A stretch of 64,000 bases of DNA from Pseudoalteromonas phenolica (GCF_001444405.1 NZ_CP013187.1:868001-932000), one strand, 5' to 3'. Positions 43,851 to 53,436 are shown, numbered from the stretch's first letter. Notes: a model not told the origin generated them from the letters alone. Translations and numbers: made by a program.

Positions 43851-45659
43851 TCACTCAAAGTGCTGACGAAATGGGAGATCATTGAAGTGCATATAAATAC
43901 ATATGCCTTTGCCTTCAATACTTTGTAATTCAATATGACCACCTAGGCGCTGGGTGACCAAGTTATAAACGATACTTAGACCTAAGCCTGTTCCACCTTC
44001 TCCTCGTTTTGTTGTTACAAAGGGCTCAAACACCTTATCTAGCAAATTTTCACTTATGCCGGCACCATCATCGCTAAATCTGAAATGGATCGCACCGCTG
44101 ACAAATTTACAAGAAACCTCAATATTGAGTATTTTATCTTCAACTTGACCATGACGTAGGCTGTTGACGATAAAGATAGTAAATATTTGTCCAAACGCAC
44201 CTAGGTAGCTTTTTATGATCATCCCTTTTGGGATGTCGAGCGTGATATTTGCATTATGCTTATCAATTTCGTGTCTTAAGCTGATTATTAAATTTTCCAA
44301 AAATTCAAGAATATCAAACTCAACCAACTCGTCATATTCTTGATGAGATGCAACTTGCTTAAAGCTAGTTATGAGCTCTGCTGAACGAGTTAAATTACTT
44401 TCAATTAAATTGAGTGAGTCATCAAACTCTTGCAGTAAAATTTGCAAGTTGGCTTTAGAAATCTTTCCTTGCCTGAAGTCTTCTTTGAGCTTGCCTACTT
44501 TATCTCTCAGAAAAGATTCACTGGTAATGGCAACGCCCAGCGGGGTATTTAACTCATGAGCAAAACCTTTCACTAACCCGCCAAGGCTAGCCATTTTTGC
44601 ATCTTCAATAAGTCGTTTTTGTGCCATAGATAATCTTTCAATGAGTGTTTCAACATGACTTAACAGCACACCTAAATCATCACTAAATTGAGAAAGTTCG
44701 TCATTACCGCCCAGTTTTAATCGCTCGCTAAAATCTTCACTTTTAGACAGTTTTTTAATAAAAGAGGTGACAGCAATTAGAGAAAAAGTCATTCTGCGAT
44801 TAATAATAAAGGAGACAGAAAGACTTAGTATGGATGTAGCCAAAATAAGGATAAAGATATTTCTAAGGTAATCTTGAGCTGTCGATGCCTGCTGTTCATT
44901 AATATGTTGATACAGCTTATCAAAACGCTCTCCAAGCTCTTTAGAAAGTTCGTTGTTTTTACCTTTTAAGCCTTGAGAAGCATGTTGTCCTTGTGTTTCT
45001 AAATGATAAATATATTGATTAAATCCTTGATTATACTCATTGAGTCTGGTGTTTAGTTCTGCGCTCAATTCAGGAGGGAGAGAGAGGAATAGTTGCTGTG
45101 TTTTGGTTATTAACTCCTTATGGAGTTTGAGATATTTTTGGTCCCAACGTAGTAGGTAGTCTTTTTCTCTTCGTCTAAGTTCTAAAACTAATATTTCAAA
45201 CTGGTGATTTTCTATCGTTGAAGAGATAGATTGTAATTTATGTACAGCTTTACGAAAAAAACCTCTTAATCCTCTGTCTTCATCAAACCCCAAACGCCTC
45301 TGCAATTTTATTTGTTCTAACAAGTTTTTCTCAAATTCGCCGATCCCCACTTGAATTTGGCTAAGTAAGAGTAGAGCAATGTCATCCTTCTCAATACGTT
45401 GTTTGAGTGAAATCGCTGCAAGAGCATAATTATTTTTGTGTTCTCTAAGTTCGTTTTCAATGTCTTTTGAACGGTATAGGCTAAATGCAGATTGCAAATT
45501 AAGAAAGCGACTAAAAGTATTTTTATACTCGAGAAGTTGTTGATCTGTTTGTTTGTTCAATTGTGACTGTTGATGTAGAAAAATACCACCAACAACAATG
45601 ACGATTAAACTGATAATGATACAAGCTTGGGAAATGATAAATCCGCTCTTTAATCTCAT
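43851..45659 (-). CDS. membrane sensor histidine kinase
   Basis: 602 aa. TM1 at residues 8-28, a helical periplasmic domain of about 240 residues (nitrate/MCP-like four-helix character), TM2 at 268-288, HAMP, then a phosphoacceptor helix with H368 in FAHELNTPLGVA and an HATPase domain (N box VNSLRHG, G1 DDGAGI, F box FEPFVTTKRGEGGTGLGLS). The HELNTP box is that of the HWE-distant HisKA-type orphan kinases. No response regulator gene is adjacent, so its partner is elsewhere. AAGGG before the ATG. Confidence 0.9.
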   Translation of the reverse strand: MRLKSGFIISQACIIISLIVIVVGGIFLHQQSQLNKQTDQQLLEYKNTFSRFLNLQSAFSLYRSKDIENELREHKNNYALAAISLKQRIEKDDIALLLLSQIQVGIGEFEKNLLEQIKLQRRLGFDEDRGLRGFFRKAVHKLQSISSTIENHQFEILVLELRRREKDYLLRWDQKYLKLHKELITKTQQLFLSLPPELSAELNTRLNEYNQGFNQYIYHLETQGQHASQGLKGKNNELSKELGERFDKLYQHINEQQASTAQDYLRNIFILILATSILSLSVSFIINRRMTFSLIAVTSFIKKLSKSEDFSERLKLGGNDELSQFSDDLGVLLSHVETLIERLSMAQKRLIEDAKMASLGGLVKGFAHELNTPLGVAITSESFLRDKVGKLKEDFRQGKISKANLQILLQEFDDSLNLIESNLTRSAELITSFKQVASHQEYDELVEFDILEFLENLIISLRHEIDKHNANITLDIPKGMIIKSYLGAFGQIFTIFIVNSLRHGQVEDKILNIEVSCKFVSGAIHFRFSDDGAGISENLLDKVFEPFVTTKRGEGGTGLGLSIVYNLVTQRLGGHIELQSIEGKGICIYMHFNDLPFRQHFE

Positions 45660-45969
45660 GGCACCCTTAAACAGACTCTCATAATGTTTTATTTAATTTT
45701 AGCGTTACTTAAGTGTAGAACATGCCTGTAAATGTGGAAAAACTCAATAGTGCAAATCTGACATTTATTACCCTAAAAAAATTTAAGCGCGTAATTTTTT
45801 AAGAAAATGGTATTCAATTAGCCGGATTTAGTCGCTATAAAAAAATTAAAGTCCTTGTATTTAAAGATTAAAAAATTGAAGAAGAATATTTTAGAAAAAT
45901 AATAGGATTAAATATTGAGTGGGCTCTATGGTTTGTTCAACAACAAAGCAGGTGTAAATGGAGCACACA
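45660..45969. other. 310-bp divergent region, kinase / SUMF1-like gene
   Basis: No gene supported. AT-rich promoter region of two divergent genes. A weak hairpin (AAAAAATT with AATTTTTT, about 45775-45801) is the only structure I noticed. Confidence 0.3.
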
Positions 45970-47613
45970 ATGGTAAAAAATATCCTTTCAATAGTCTCAG
46001 CTTTAAGCTGCGCTCAAGCTATCGCTAATTCACAGGTAAGTACTTATTTTGAGCCTCCTACTGCCAGTATTCCTGCTGGCAGCTTTATGGCAAAGAATCA
46101 TGCAGGTGAAGGTCGATATAAAGTAATAATGCAGCCATTTCAAATGGCAAAGTATGAACTCACTGTGGCAGAGTTTAGAAAGTTTGTTGAAGATACGGGT
46201 TACAAGGCGCCAACAAATTGTATGCATGAAATTGGCCCCGGGTGGTTTGGGGCTGGGGAGAAAGATGGTTCGTGGGATAATAACTTCTTCAATCTTTCTG
46301 AGTATCACCCTGTGGTATGTATCGGCATTACAGGTGCTGAAGATTATGCTAAATGGCTGTCTAATAAAACAGGTAAACAGTATGAGTTAATGTCAGAGGC
46401 TCAATGGCTTTATGTAATGAAGACAGGAGGTTACGATGAGTATATTTCTGAAAAAGGCAAAAAGCGTCATCAAGTATGTGAAATAGCCAATTTAGCAGAC
46501 CAGCACGCAAATGCGATGACAGGAAAAATTTATCAAGCCCCATATTCATCTGCTTATACCATTGAGGATTGTAACGATAAGGAGATACTTTCTTCTACCG
46601 TTGGCTTATATAAAGCGGATAAATATGGGGTGCATGATCTGCTTGGAAATATTCAGGAGGTGGTTGCTGATTGTTATATTGATGGTAAACAAGGATTCCC
46701 TCAAGGTGGTGGTCCTGTAACTCAAGCTAACTGTACTTCACGTATTGCTAAAGGCAGCAGTTGGCACTGGGAGGTACCTGATCTAGACCGAAGAGGTGAA
46801 ATGGCTGATGATTTTATCGCGGCAATAGAAGGTTTTCGCTTGGTACTTAATACAAAAGGAAAAGTTCTACCTGCTCAAACTGGCAATAATGAGTTTGTTA
46901 TGGGCTTAGCTCAAGCACAAAAGCAGGCAAAAGTTGTTCATGCTCAAATAGCCGAATATCCAACTAAGGTTTCTGATTTATCTTTACATGAAAAAGAGCC
47001 AAATGTTGTTTTAACTTGGAAGCATAGTAGGCAGTCGTTAGGCACAACTTATAAGATTACACGTTTAGATTTGGTCTCTAATCATGAGAAAGTTATTGCG
47101 CAAGGGATAACAGAGCTGAAATATGTAGATACTAAGCCAAGTAAAAATAAGGCGAGATACACAGTAACAGCACAAGTGGGCGAGAGAGAAGGGTTAGTTT
47201 CGAATACGGTTGATTCAAATACAGTCATTACGCATAACTTACCGGCCCGAATTCAGGCAGAGGCATTTAGTAAAGGTGCAGCGGTCAATGTACGAAACTC
47301 ATCTCAAGAACCTAAACACGATTTGGTTTTTATCAATATGCGTAATACGAGTGCTGATTATCAGGTTAAGGTAACAAAAGCGGGTAAGTATACCCTTGAG
47401 CCTAGAGTATTTCATAGTGGTGACAAGCAGACTTTCTCTGTGTTTTTAAATGGACAATTATTGAAAGAAATCACTACTACTGGCGAAGATGGTTGGCAAA
47501 CAGCAAGTGCAGTACCAGTGACTTTACCTAAAGGTACGCACGTACTCACTATTAAGCCTATGGGTGAGCGAACACGCTTTTCTATTAATTGGTTAGATGT
47601 AAAAAAGTTATAG
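45970..47613 (+). CDS. secreted SUMF1/FGE-like protein with C-terminal Ig-like and carbohydrate-binding-like domains
   Basis: About 547 aa. Signal peptide (MVKNILSIVSALSCAQAIA), an FGE-sulfatase domain (residues about 25-300: IPAGSFMAKN, YELTVAEFRKFVEDTGY, GVHDLLGNIQEVVADCY, KGSSWHW, EGFRLV), a fibronectin III-like stretch (about 330-415) and a beta-sandwich resembling CBM6/35 (about 425-547, RIQAEAF ... NWLDVKKL). True formylglycine-generating enzymes have RGGSF with catalytic Cys; here the site reads KGSSWHW without Cys, and no sulfatase is nearby, so sulfatase activation is unlikely. GGAG is 6 nt before the ATG at 45970; the earlier ATG at 45958 is possible. Confidence 0.8.
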   Translation: MVKNILSIVSALSCAQAIANSQVSTYFEPPTASIPAGSFMAKNHAGEGRYKVIMQPFQMAKYELTVAEFRKFVEDTGYKAPTNCMHEIGPGWFGAGEKDGSWDNNFFNLSEYHPVVCIGITGAEDYAKWLSNKTGKQYELMSEAQWLYVMKTGGYDEYISEKGKKRHQVCEIANLADQHANAMTGKIYQAPYSSAYTIEDCNDKEILSSTVGLYKADKYGVHDLLGNIQEVVADCYIDGKQGFPQGGGPVTQANCTSRIAKGSSWHWEVPDLDRRGEMADDFIAAIEGFRLVLNTKGKVLPAQTGNNEFVMGLAQAQKQAKVVHAQIAEYPTKVSDLSLHEKEPNVVLTWKHSRQSLGTTYKITRLDLVSNHEKVIAQGITELKYVDTKPSKNKARYTVTAQVGEREGLVSNTVDSNTVITHNLPARIQAEAFSKGAAVNVRNSSQEPKHDLVFINMRNTSADYQVKVTKAGKYTLEPRVFHSGDKQTFSVFLNGQLLKEITTTGEDGWQTASAVPVTLPKGTHVLTIKPMGERTRFSINWLDVKKL

Positions 47614-47661
47614 TGTCGTTTAAGTTTTAAAAATCAGTTAAAACCCCTAAGATAGAAATCC

Positions 47662-47698
47662 GGCCCTCATCATTGAAAACTGTTCAGGGCCATTTTTT
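47662..47698 (+). terminator. terminator after the SUMF1-like gene
   Basis: Stem GGCCCT / AGGGCC with an 18-nt loop that can pair further (TGAA / TTCA), followed by ATTTTTTCT. Confidence 0.7.
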
Positions 47699-47735
47699 CT
47701 CTTTCAAAATAATAAAAGCAAAGGTTGCGTGAAGT

Positions 47736-49727
47736 ATGATCCAGTTTCTAGATTTTGAGTTTGATGAGAGTCAGTCAATCTTATTTAAAGCTGGTAAGGT
47801 GATCCCTCTAAACAGCACGCAGTCTAATTTATTGATGCTTTTTATCTCTAATCCTAAAAAAGTATTTAGTAAAGAAGATATCCTCACATCAGTTTGGCAT
47901 TCTAAGGTCGTATCTGAGCAAGTGGTCTTTCAAAACATTAGTCAATTACGTGCAATTTTAGGCGAGGATGCAATTAAAACCTTTCCAAAAAAAGGCTATC
48001 AGTGGCAACTCGAGTTAGTGATGATTCATGAACTAAAAGAGGCTTCTAAAGAGACCGTAAATCCGAAGGAATCAATTAACCTAAGCGTGTCACAACAACA
48101 AGGTAGGATAGAAGAAAGGTCTAATCCAAAAATAACCATCGAGCCAAAAGAGTTACATAAAACTTTATATGTGCGTATTGGTGTTGTATGCCTGATGATG
48201 GTCTCTTTATTGTTAGGAGGTGTGTACTTTCAAGATTTAAATGGTTTTTCTAATCTCATGGGTGAAAGGCAAGCTCAAGAGCCTGTCCTTGAACGAACAG
48301 AACAAACATTTGATGGTGAATTACAGTTTATTCCTTTTACAGCGGATAGTCCGAGGCATTTTCAAAGTGAATTGGTAACCTTACATACTCATCTAGACTT
48401 TGCGTTCGAGAATAAATCACTAATTTCTAGAGAATTTATTAACTCGCCATTTATGCAGTATCAAAAATTGAACGTCAGCAATGCTTTGGTATTTACTGGT
48501 ATTTTAAAAAGTAATGGTGACTCAGCGACGCAGAAAAAGATGCCGTACTTATTGGAGCTGCTTGTGCAAGGTCAGGAGCGCAGTTGGACCAGCTACTTGT
48601 ACGGTACCTCAATGTCTGATTTAGCAAAACAGACCAAAACGCTGCTAAGTAAACTCTCGCAAGGTGATTATTTTGTTTTGAAAAGTGAGTCATTACTATC
48701 AGCTGAACTTTCTCTTATGCATGATAGTATGGGGGAATCTTTGCATGCACTGCCATTATTAGCTCATCAACTAATCCAAGCTGATAAGTTTGATTCAGCC
48801 AGTGGATATATAGAATTATTATTGGCTGAAAGTGAGTTGGAACACCCTCTCTATTATGCATATGGTAAGTGGTTAAAGGGGCAGCTTTATCAAGGAAAGA
48901 GGGATGCTGTAGGAGCACAGACTTTCTATGAGCAGGCTGATTTATTATTCTCAGACGCGCATATTTATGATCTGCAAGCTGAAGTAAATAAATCGATGGC
49001 AGAGCTTGCACATTCGATAGCACATACGAAAGAAGATTATGATGCGATACATCGTTATTTATATAAGGCTGCTAGTCTGGCGAGGTTAGGAAAAAAACCG
49101 GTGGCTGAAATACGCGCTTATACTTTGCTATCAATTAAAGCCAGCAAGTTTGGTATGAAAAAAGCGCGCATGGATTATCTTATCCAGGCCAAGACTCTCC
49201 TCTCTGAGTACCAGCTAGATGGTTCTCACTATATGCTGCCTACGTATCACTTCGCCTTATTTGCTGAAACAATTGAAGATCGAATTAAATTCTATCATGA
49301 GGTATTAGATAAACCTGTGACACCTGAAAACTATTGGGTATTCTTTTCTTCAGCGGATCAATTATCAAAACTATATTTACAAGCAGATAAGCCTGAAGCA
49401 GCGCTTGCAGTGATCGAAAAAATTACTGAGCCTGCTCGTTCCGCACTGTTACATGCACAATATTATCGTGCCCTTAACAACATACAAAGTGCAATTAGTT
49501 ATGCAAAACGTTCGTTTAATATCGGTCGTGGTCAGCATCTTAATTGGTTAAGCTTAAACAGTGCATTAATGTTGTTAGAGCTTAAACAAACGCAAGGTGA
49601 AATCCATGAATTAGCTGAATATAGAGAGTTCATCGCTAATCATGCGTCATATTGGTGGTTAAATTGGCGCAAAGAAAGATTGGCGACAGTCGGCATAGAC
49701 GCAGAAGCTCAAATGGCAGGCTTGTAA
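47736..49727 (+). CDS. ToxR/CadC-like membrane-anchored transcriptional regulator with TPR-like periplasmic domain
   Basis: 663 aa. An OmpR-type winged helix (residues 1-95: LNSTQSNLLMLFISNPKKVFSKEDILTSVW ... FPKKGYQW) is followed by a polar linker, one transmembrane helix (about 146-165) and a roughly 490-residue periplasmic region of repeated helices (TPR-like; YLEL/YAYGKW/AQTFYEQADLL patterns, residues 340-650). It therefore binds DNA directly from the membrane in response to an external signal. It lies behind the SUMF1-like gene with a terminator between; that gene or the TonB receptor may be targets, as inference. Confidence 0.88.
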   Translation: MIQFLDFEFDESQSILFKAGKVIPLNSTQSNLLMLFISNPKKVFSKEDILTSVWHSKVVSEQVVFQNISQLRAILGEDAIKTFPKKGYQWQLELVMIHELKEASKETVNPKESINLSVSQQQGRIEERSNPKITIEPKELHKTLYVRIGVVCLMMVSLLLGGVYFQDLNGFSNLMGERQAQEPVLERTEQTFDGELQFIPFTADSPRHFQSELVTLHTHLDFAFENKSLISREFINSPFMQYQKLNVSNALVFTGILKSNGDSATQKKMPYLLELLVQGQERSWTSYLYGTSMSDLAKQTKTLLSKLSQGDYFVLKSESLLSAELSLMHDSMGESLHALPLLAHQLIQADKFDSASGYIELLLAESELEHPLYYAYGKWLKGQLYQGKRDAVGAQTFYEQADLLFSDAHIYDLQAEVNKSMAELAHSIAHTKEDYDAIHRYLYKAASLARLGKKPVAEIRAYTLLSIKASKFGMKKARMDYLIQAKTLLSEYQLDGSHYMLPTYHFALFAETIEDRIKFYHEVLDKPVTPENYWVFFSSADQLSKLYLQADKPEAALAVIEKITEPARSALLHAQYYRALNNIQSAISYAKRSFNIGRGQHLNWLSLNSALMLLELKQTQGEIHELAEYREFIANHASYWWLNWRKERLATVGIDAEAQMAGL

Positions 49728-49734
49728 TAAAAAA

Positions 49735-49762
49735 TGGGTGGACCACCAAAGTGGCGCACCCA
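49735..49762 (-). terminator. terminator of the small minus-strand gene
   Basis: Stem TGGGTG / CACCCA with inner CAC / GTG pairing; the minus strand continues into TTTTTTATTAC, while the plus strand has no T run. This supports transcription of the small gene at 49871-50044. Confidence 0.6.
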
Positions 49763-49870
49763 TTGACTCGCTAATAAAAGCTTCCTTGTCTGCACTCTCA
49801 AAGGAAAGTCAAAGGAAGGAAGATGAGAAACCCAATTAAATATACGAACGTTGAGTAAAAAAGTTCACCT

Positions 49871-50044
49871 TTACAGGTCTAACTCGTCGAACAAGTAGTC
49901 CAAACTATGTTGTGACTCTATTTCTGCTAGTTCATGAGCATTGTCTAGTTCCAATTGCTTCTTCCTTAATTTATTGAGTACTTCATCACTGTTTCTATTA
50001 GCCAACGGTTTAAAGACTGAGAGATCAAATTCTTCATCATGCAT
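49871..50044 (-). CDS. small acidic helical protein, unknown function
   Basis: 57 aa, MHDEEFDLSVFKPLANRNSD then a charged helix (VLNKLRKKQLELDNAHELAEIES) and an acidic end. No signal or membrane segment. GAGG lies 8 nt before the ATG at 50044, and a minus-strand terminator follows, so it is probably a real gene. I recognise no family. The arrangement of a small acidic helical protein opposite a small basic one (50211-50378) may be chance. Confidence 0.55.
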   Translation of the reverse strand: MHDEEFDLSVFKPLANRNSDEVLNKLRKKQLELDNAHELAEIESQHSLDYLFDELDL

Positions 50045-50210
50045 CGCTATCACCTCGACAAAATTTAAGGTTAATCTTTAAAGCTTTCAGTAATTATTGA
50101 ACGTTTGTGGTAAAGAACTGGTTCATTTTTTATTCAGTCATTGTTCAGAAATATAAAACTGATCTTATGGGTATGATTACCGTATTGAAGGTTTTATTTT
50201 GGAGGGTACT

Positions 50211-50378
50211 ATGTTTGGCTTGTTTAAAAGAAACCCAAAAAAGAAAATGCGCAAGGAGTATGATGCGTTACTTGAAAAGGCGATGCATGCTCAAAGAAAT
50301 GGGGATATCAGAACATACTCTATGCTGACAGCAGAAGCAGAAAGCTTATGGACTGAGATTGAAAAATTACCTGATTAA
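50211..50378 (+). CDS. DUF6435-like small protein
   Basis: 55 aa beginning MFGLFKRNPKKKMRKEYDAL, with LLEKAMHAQRNGDIRTYSML and AEAESLWTEIEKL: I recognise the pattern of a short conserved protein family (DUF6435, from memory). A basic amphipathic N-terminus is followed by two helices. A perfect GGAGG lies 5 nt before the ATG. The stop codon lies within the left arm of its terminator. Function unknown. Confidence 0.85.
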   Translation: MFGLFKRNPKKKMRKEYDALLEKAMHAQRNGDIRTYSMLTAEAESLWTEIEKLPD

Positions 50379-50405
50379 GAAAGCCTGCGTATCAGGCTTT
50401 CTTAA
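50375..50405 (+). terminator. terminator of the DUF6435-like gene
   Basis: Perfect 13-bp stem TTAAGAAAGCCTG / CAGGCTTTCTTAA with a CGTAT loop; the left arm includes the stop codon. Followed by TCATAAC, so the T run is inside the stem. Confidence 0.75.
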
Positions 50406-50589
50406 TCATAACATTGTGGTTAAGAAAGGCGGGCTCTTCCTAAACTTGCCAAACCACTGTTTTCGTCGTTCGACCAAGCAGCTATTTTCTAAAGCCTAGC
50501 CTTTTGAGTGAAGTTTAACTATATCAAAATAAATCATGCACTTGTGTCTTAAGTGGTTTAGAAACATGAATGCTGTTTATATGATTTTA

Positions 50590-50629
50590 AACAAGATTAA
50601 AAATACTAAAGTAGAATCTTAATCTTGTT
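50590..50629 (-). terminator. AT-rich hairpin after the deacetylase gene
   Basis: Eleven-bp stem AACAAGATTAA / TTAATCTTGTT with an 18-nt loop, immediately beyond the minus-strand stop codon at 50632. Plausible terminator. Confidence 0.5.
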
Positions 50630-50631
50630 GA

Positions 50632-51435
50632 TTATTTCTTGTCGTGCCCTTTGGTTTTTCTGTTTATGTACTCGTTTACATCACTAACCGTCGCAAGCCA
50701 AAATTCATTTGATGGGTCTTTTATGTATTCAATTAATTGTTGCAGAGCAATTCGGTCGACAGTGTAAGGTCCTTTTTCGCCAACTTCGTGTCCCGCGAGT
50801 ACAATCCATGCATTGTCGAATTTAGCCTGCTCTATGAGTGCTTTCAGTTCTGAAAATGTTTTCCCATCCATGCTAAATGCACGGATCTGTGCTTGGTCAT
50901 AATAAAAAGGATCATTAGCTGTTTCATCATTCCAAGTTCGACCATAACTAAATGTTTCAGCAATTAAAGGGACATAGCTTTTTACTTCGGTGCCTCGGCC
51001 AACAAATGTTTGCCCACATGGATAAGCAAATCCATTTGCATCGACACCTGTATGCGTTTTTATATATTGCTGCGCGTGCTTTATATCCTCTTTTAAAAAG
51101 CTTAAATTACTTTGCTCTAAGCCCTTATCCTGCTTTCTTAGCCAACGAAAGTTACCTGTGCATAAGTGACTGGATGTATGATTTGCGATCTCATGGCCTG
51201 CCTTTGCAGCCAGTTTCCACTGCTGTTCTTTGCCTTGCATGTGGTAAGGCATGAGATAGAAAGTTGCTTTAACATCATGTTTGTTTAGTAAGGGAATACC
51301 AACGTCAACTTGAGATTTTCGTGCATCATCAAAACTTAAGCTGATTGCATACTTTGCTGTATTGGGATAAAAAGCATGGCTTGAAAGAGAGGTTAAAGCA
51401 CACAGAGCAAGTGATATAGGTGTGATGAATTGCAT
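50632..51435 (-). CDS. secreted polysaccharide deacetylase family protein
   Basis: 267 aa. Sec signal (MQFITPISLALCALTSLSSHA), then a NodB-type CE4 domain: motif 1 SLSFDDA (catalytic Asp-Asp), motif 2 HEIANHTSSH (metal His pair), motif 3 FAYPCG and a C-terminal WIVLAGHEVG. Removes acetyl groups from N-acetylated glycans such as chitin oligomers, peptidoglycan or exopolysaccharide; which one cannot be told. The ATG at 51435 matches the signal peptide; AGGA is 13 nt upstream, rather far. Divergent from the diguanylate cyclase gene. Confidence 0.87.
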   Translation of the reverse strand: MQFITPISLALCALTSLSSHAFYPNTAKYAISLSFDDARKSQVDVGIPLLNKHDVKATFYLMPYHMQGKEQQWKLAAKAGHEIANHTSSHLCTGNFRWLRKQDKGLEQSNLSFLKEDIKHAQQYIKTHTGVDANGFAYPCGQTFVGRGTEVKSYVPLIAETFSYGRTWNDETANDPFYYDQAQIRAFSMDGKTFSELKALIEQAKFDNAWIVLAGHEVGEKGPYTVDRIALQQLIEYIKDPSNEFWLATVSDVNEYINRKTKGHDKK

Positions 51436-51627
51436 AATAGAATCAGTCCTTTCTAATAGGTAAACTCCCAAGGTATAGATTTAAACCAAAACCATCAACT
51501 CGCACAATTTCAAAACATGAATAAAATTAAACTTAAGATTTTATGTGATAAAACATCATTTTTGTTGTCATAAGTGCAGCAATCTTTCCTATACTTGTGA
51601 AGATTAAAGTCTAAAAAAGAAGTAATA

Positions 51628-52665
51628 GTGAGTATTCAAAATCACGATTTTTTTTCGATTGAGCAAAAAAAAGTAGCCATATTAAATAAAGTGGCTTGGT
51701 ATTGTTTGTATTTGCATGCTGCATTGATTTTCTTTTTTGCTTACATCGAAGCTTATTGGTTATCAGGGTTAAATGTTCTCAGTGTCATATGCTGGGCAGT
51801 TGGTCTGAATTTATTATCAAATGGTAAAGTAGCGAATGCGTTACAACTCATTTGTTTTGAAGTGTTAGTGCACTCTGTTGCAGTGAGCCTTACTTTTGGT
51901 ATTGAGTTAGGGTTTCATTATTACTTGTGGGCTATAGCGTGTATTTTACTTGTTGAACAGACAATCCCTATTTTTCGTTCAATCGCTTTTGCAGTCACTA
52001 TGATGCTGACCTTTGGTATCTTGGTCACATTCGAATTTCCTAATATTAGCTATTTCCCTTATCCAAAACTATTGCCATTCATTCATTTTTCGAATGTTTT
52101 AATTAGTGGTTTACCAATGATATTTGCGCTAGCTTCATTAAGAGAGATGAGCATTCAATCACGTGAAGAGTTGACTGTGATGGCGAGTAAAGATGCTTTA
52201 ACAGGGTTACATAATCGACGTTTTGCACAAAAACATTTGAATTGCCCGAATTGGTTTGAAAGCTATAACAAAGAGGCTGTGTTTGTTGTTATGGCTGATA
52301 TTGACCACTTTAAGCGTATCAATGATAGGTTTGGTCATGAAAGGGGCGATGATGTTTTACGTATTGTTTCAGGCATATTCATTGACTGCTTTGAACAACC
52401 AAATTTAGCGATTAGGTGGGGGGGAGAAGAGTTTTTGTTCGTTGTTCATGAAGAGAATGAACATACCATACAGCGCTTTATTGATTTGATAACGACTCTT
52501 CTAGAGCAACACAATATCAGTAGAGAGCAGTTAAAGGTGACTTTGAGCTTTGGTGTTGCTAAGTGGCATAAGAATATGAACTTTGAGACTGCAGTGTCAT
52601 ATGCTGATCAGGCATTGTATGAGAGTAAGCGCTCAGGTCGAGATCGGGTGACCTACTTTGATTAA
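51628..52665 (+). CDS. membrane diguanylate cyclase
   Basis: 345 aa. Six predicted hydrophobic helices in the first 170 residues, then a GGDEF domain (DALTGLHNRRFA, ADIDHFKRINDRFGH) with the active site GGEEF at 265-269, competent to make c-di-GMP from GTP. No RxxD inhibitory site lies 5 residues before it (sequence FEQPNLAIRW), so product inhibition is not expected. Start codon GTG at 51628, weak AAGAAG ribosome site. Single gene. Confidence 0.92.
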   Translation: MSIQNHDFFSIEQKKVAILNKVAWYCLYLHAALIFFFAYIEAYWLSGLNVLSVICWAVGLNLLSNGKVANALQLICFEVLVHSVAVSLTFGIELGFHYYLWAIACILLVEQTIPIFRSIAFAVTMMLTFGILVTFEFPNISYFPYPKLLPFIHFSNVLISGLPMIFALASLREMSIQSREELTVMASKDALTGLHNRRFAQKHLNCPNWFESYNKEAVFVVMADIDHFKRINDRFGHERGDDVLRIVSGIFIDCFEQPNLAIRWGGEEFLFVVHEENEHTIQRFIDLITTLLEQHNISREQLKVTLSFGVAKWHKNMNFETAVSYADQALYESKRSGRDRVTYFD

Positions 52666-52776
52666 CATTGAGTAATCTGACACTTTCTAACATTTCAAAA
52701 CATCTCTTACACAGAATCTAAAGGCCAATGATGTCATATTTGTTTTCAGTTTATTAAGGATTTGGAACAACTTGAC

Positions 52777-53436
52777 ATGAATGCACGCACACAATTAATT
52801 GTTATTTCTTCACTTACTATGGCTGTTTTATCAGGCTGTACTGCTACAGAGTCATCTCGAGTTGTTCAATCAGAAAAGGTAAATAAAGCTTCAGTGCAAT
52901 ACCTTGGTGAAAAAACAAAGGTATCACTTGGTGACATCAGTAATAGCTCAAGTTATCAGAATGGTATTTTTTCAACTGGTGAAGACCGATTGGGCTCTCA
53001 AACAAAAAATATCCTAAAGACTCACCTGCAGCAATCAAATAGATTCATTGTTTTAGATAGGATTAATTTATCAGCACTAAATCAAGAAGCGCAGTTTTCC
53101 GGTACAAAACAATCTATTCGGGGGGCACGCTATGTAATCACCGGTGGTGTTACCGAGTTTGGCAGAAAACAGGTGGGTGACCGTCAGCTATTTGGCATTT
53201 TAGGTAGAGGAAAATCTCAAATTGCTTATGCAAAAGTAAGTATAAACATTGTTGATGTAAGCACGACAGAAGTTGTGTTTTCTGTCCAAGGTGCAGGTGA
53301 ATATCGTCTTTCTAATCGAGAAGTATTTGGGTTTGGTAGTTCGGCTAGTTATGACGCAACGCTCAATGGCAAAGTTTTAGACTTAGCAGTTCGTGAAGCT
53401 GTAAATCAGTTAATAGAGAATATAGATCTGTTATAG
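52777..53436 (+). CDS. CsgG-like curli/penicillin-binding-activator family lipoprotein
   Basis: 219 aa from the ATG at 52777. Lipobox VLSGC (C21), then a CsgG/HfaB-like domain (KVSLGDISNSSSYQNGIFSTGEDRLGSQTKNILKTHLQQSNRFIVLDRINLSALNQE ... ARYVITGGVTEFG). CsgG proteins form outer-membrane secretion pores; the shorter relatives found with DUF4810 and DUF799 are of unknown function. The TTG at 52762 extends the frame but lies on top of the ribosome site. First gene of a tight three-gene operon. Confidence 0.85.
   Translation: MNARTQLIVISSLTMAVLSGCTATESSRVVQSEKVNKASVQYLGEKTKVSLGDISNSSSYQNGIFSTGEDRLGSQTKNILKTHLQQSNRFIVLDRINLSALNQEAQFSGTKQSIRGARYVITGGVTEFGRKQVGDRQLFGILGRGKSQIAYAKVSINIVDVSTTEVVFSVQGAGEYRLSNREVFGFGSSASYDATLNGKVLDLAVREAVNQLIENIDLL

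Noticed and set aside
45970..47613. Formylglycine-generating enzyme for sulfatases
   Set aside because: The catalytic Cys region is replaced and no sulfatase gene is nearby, though the fold is similar.
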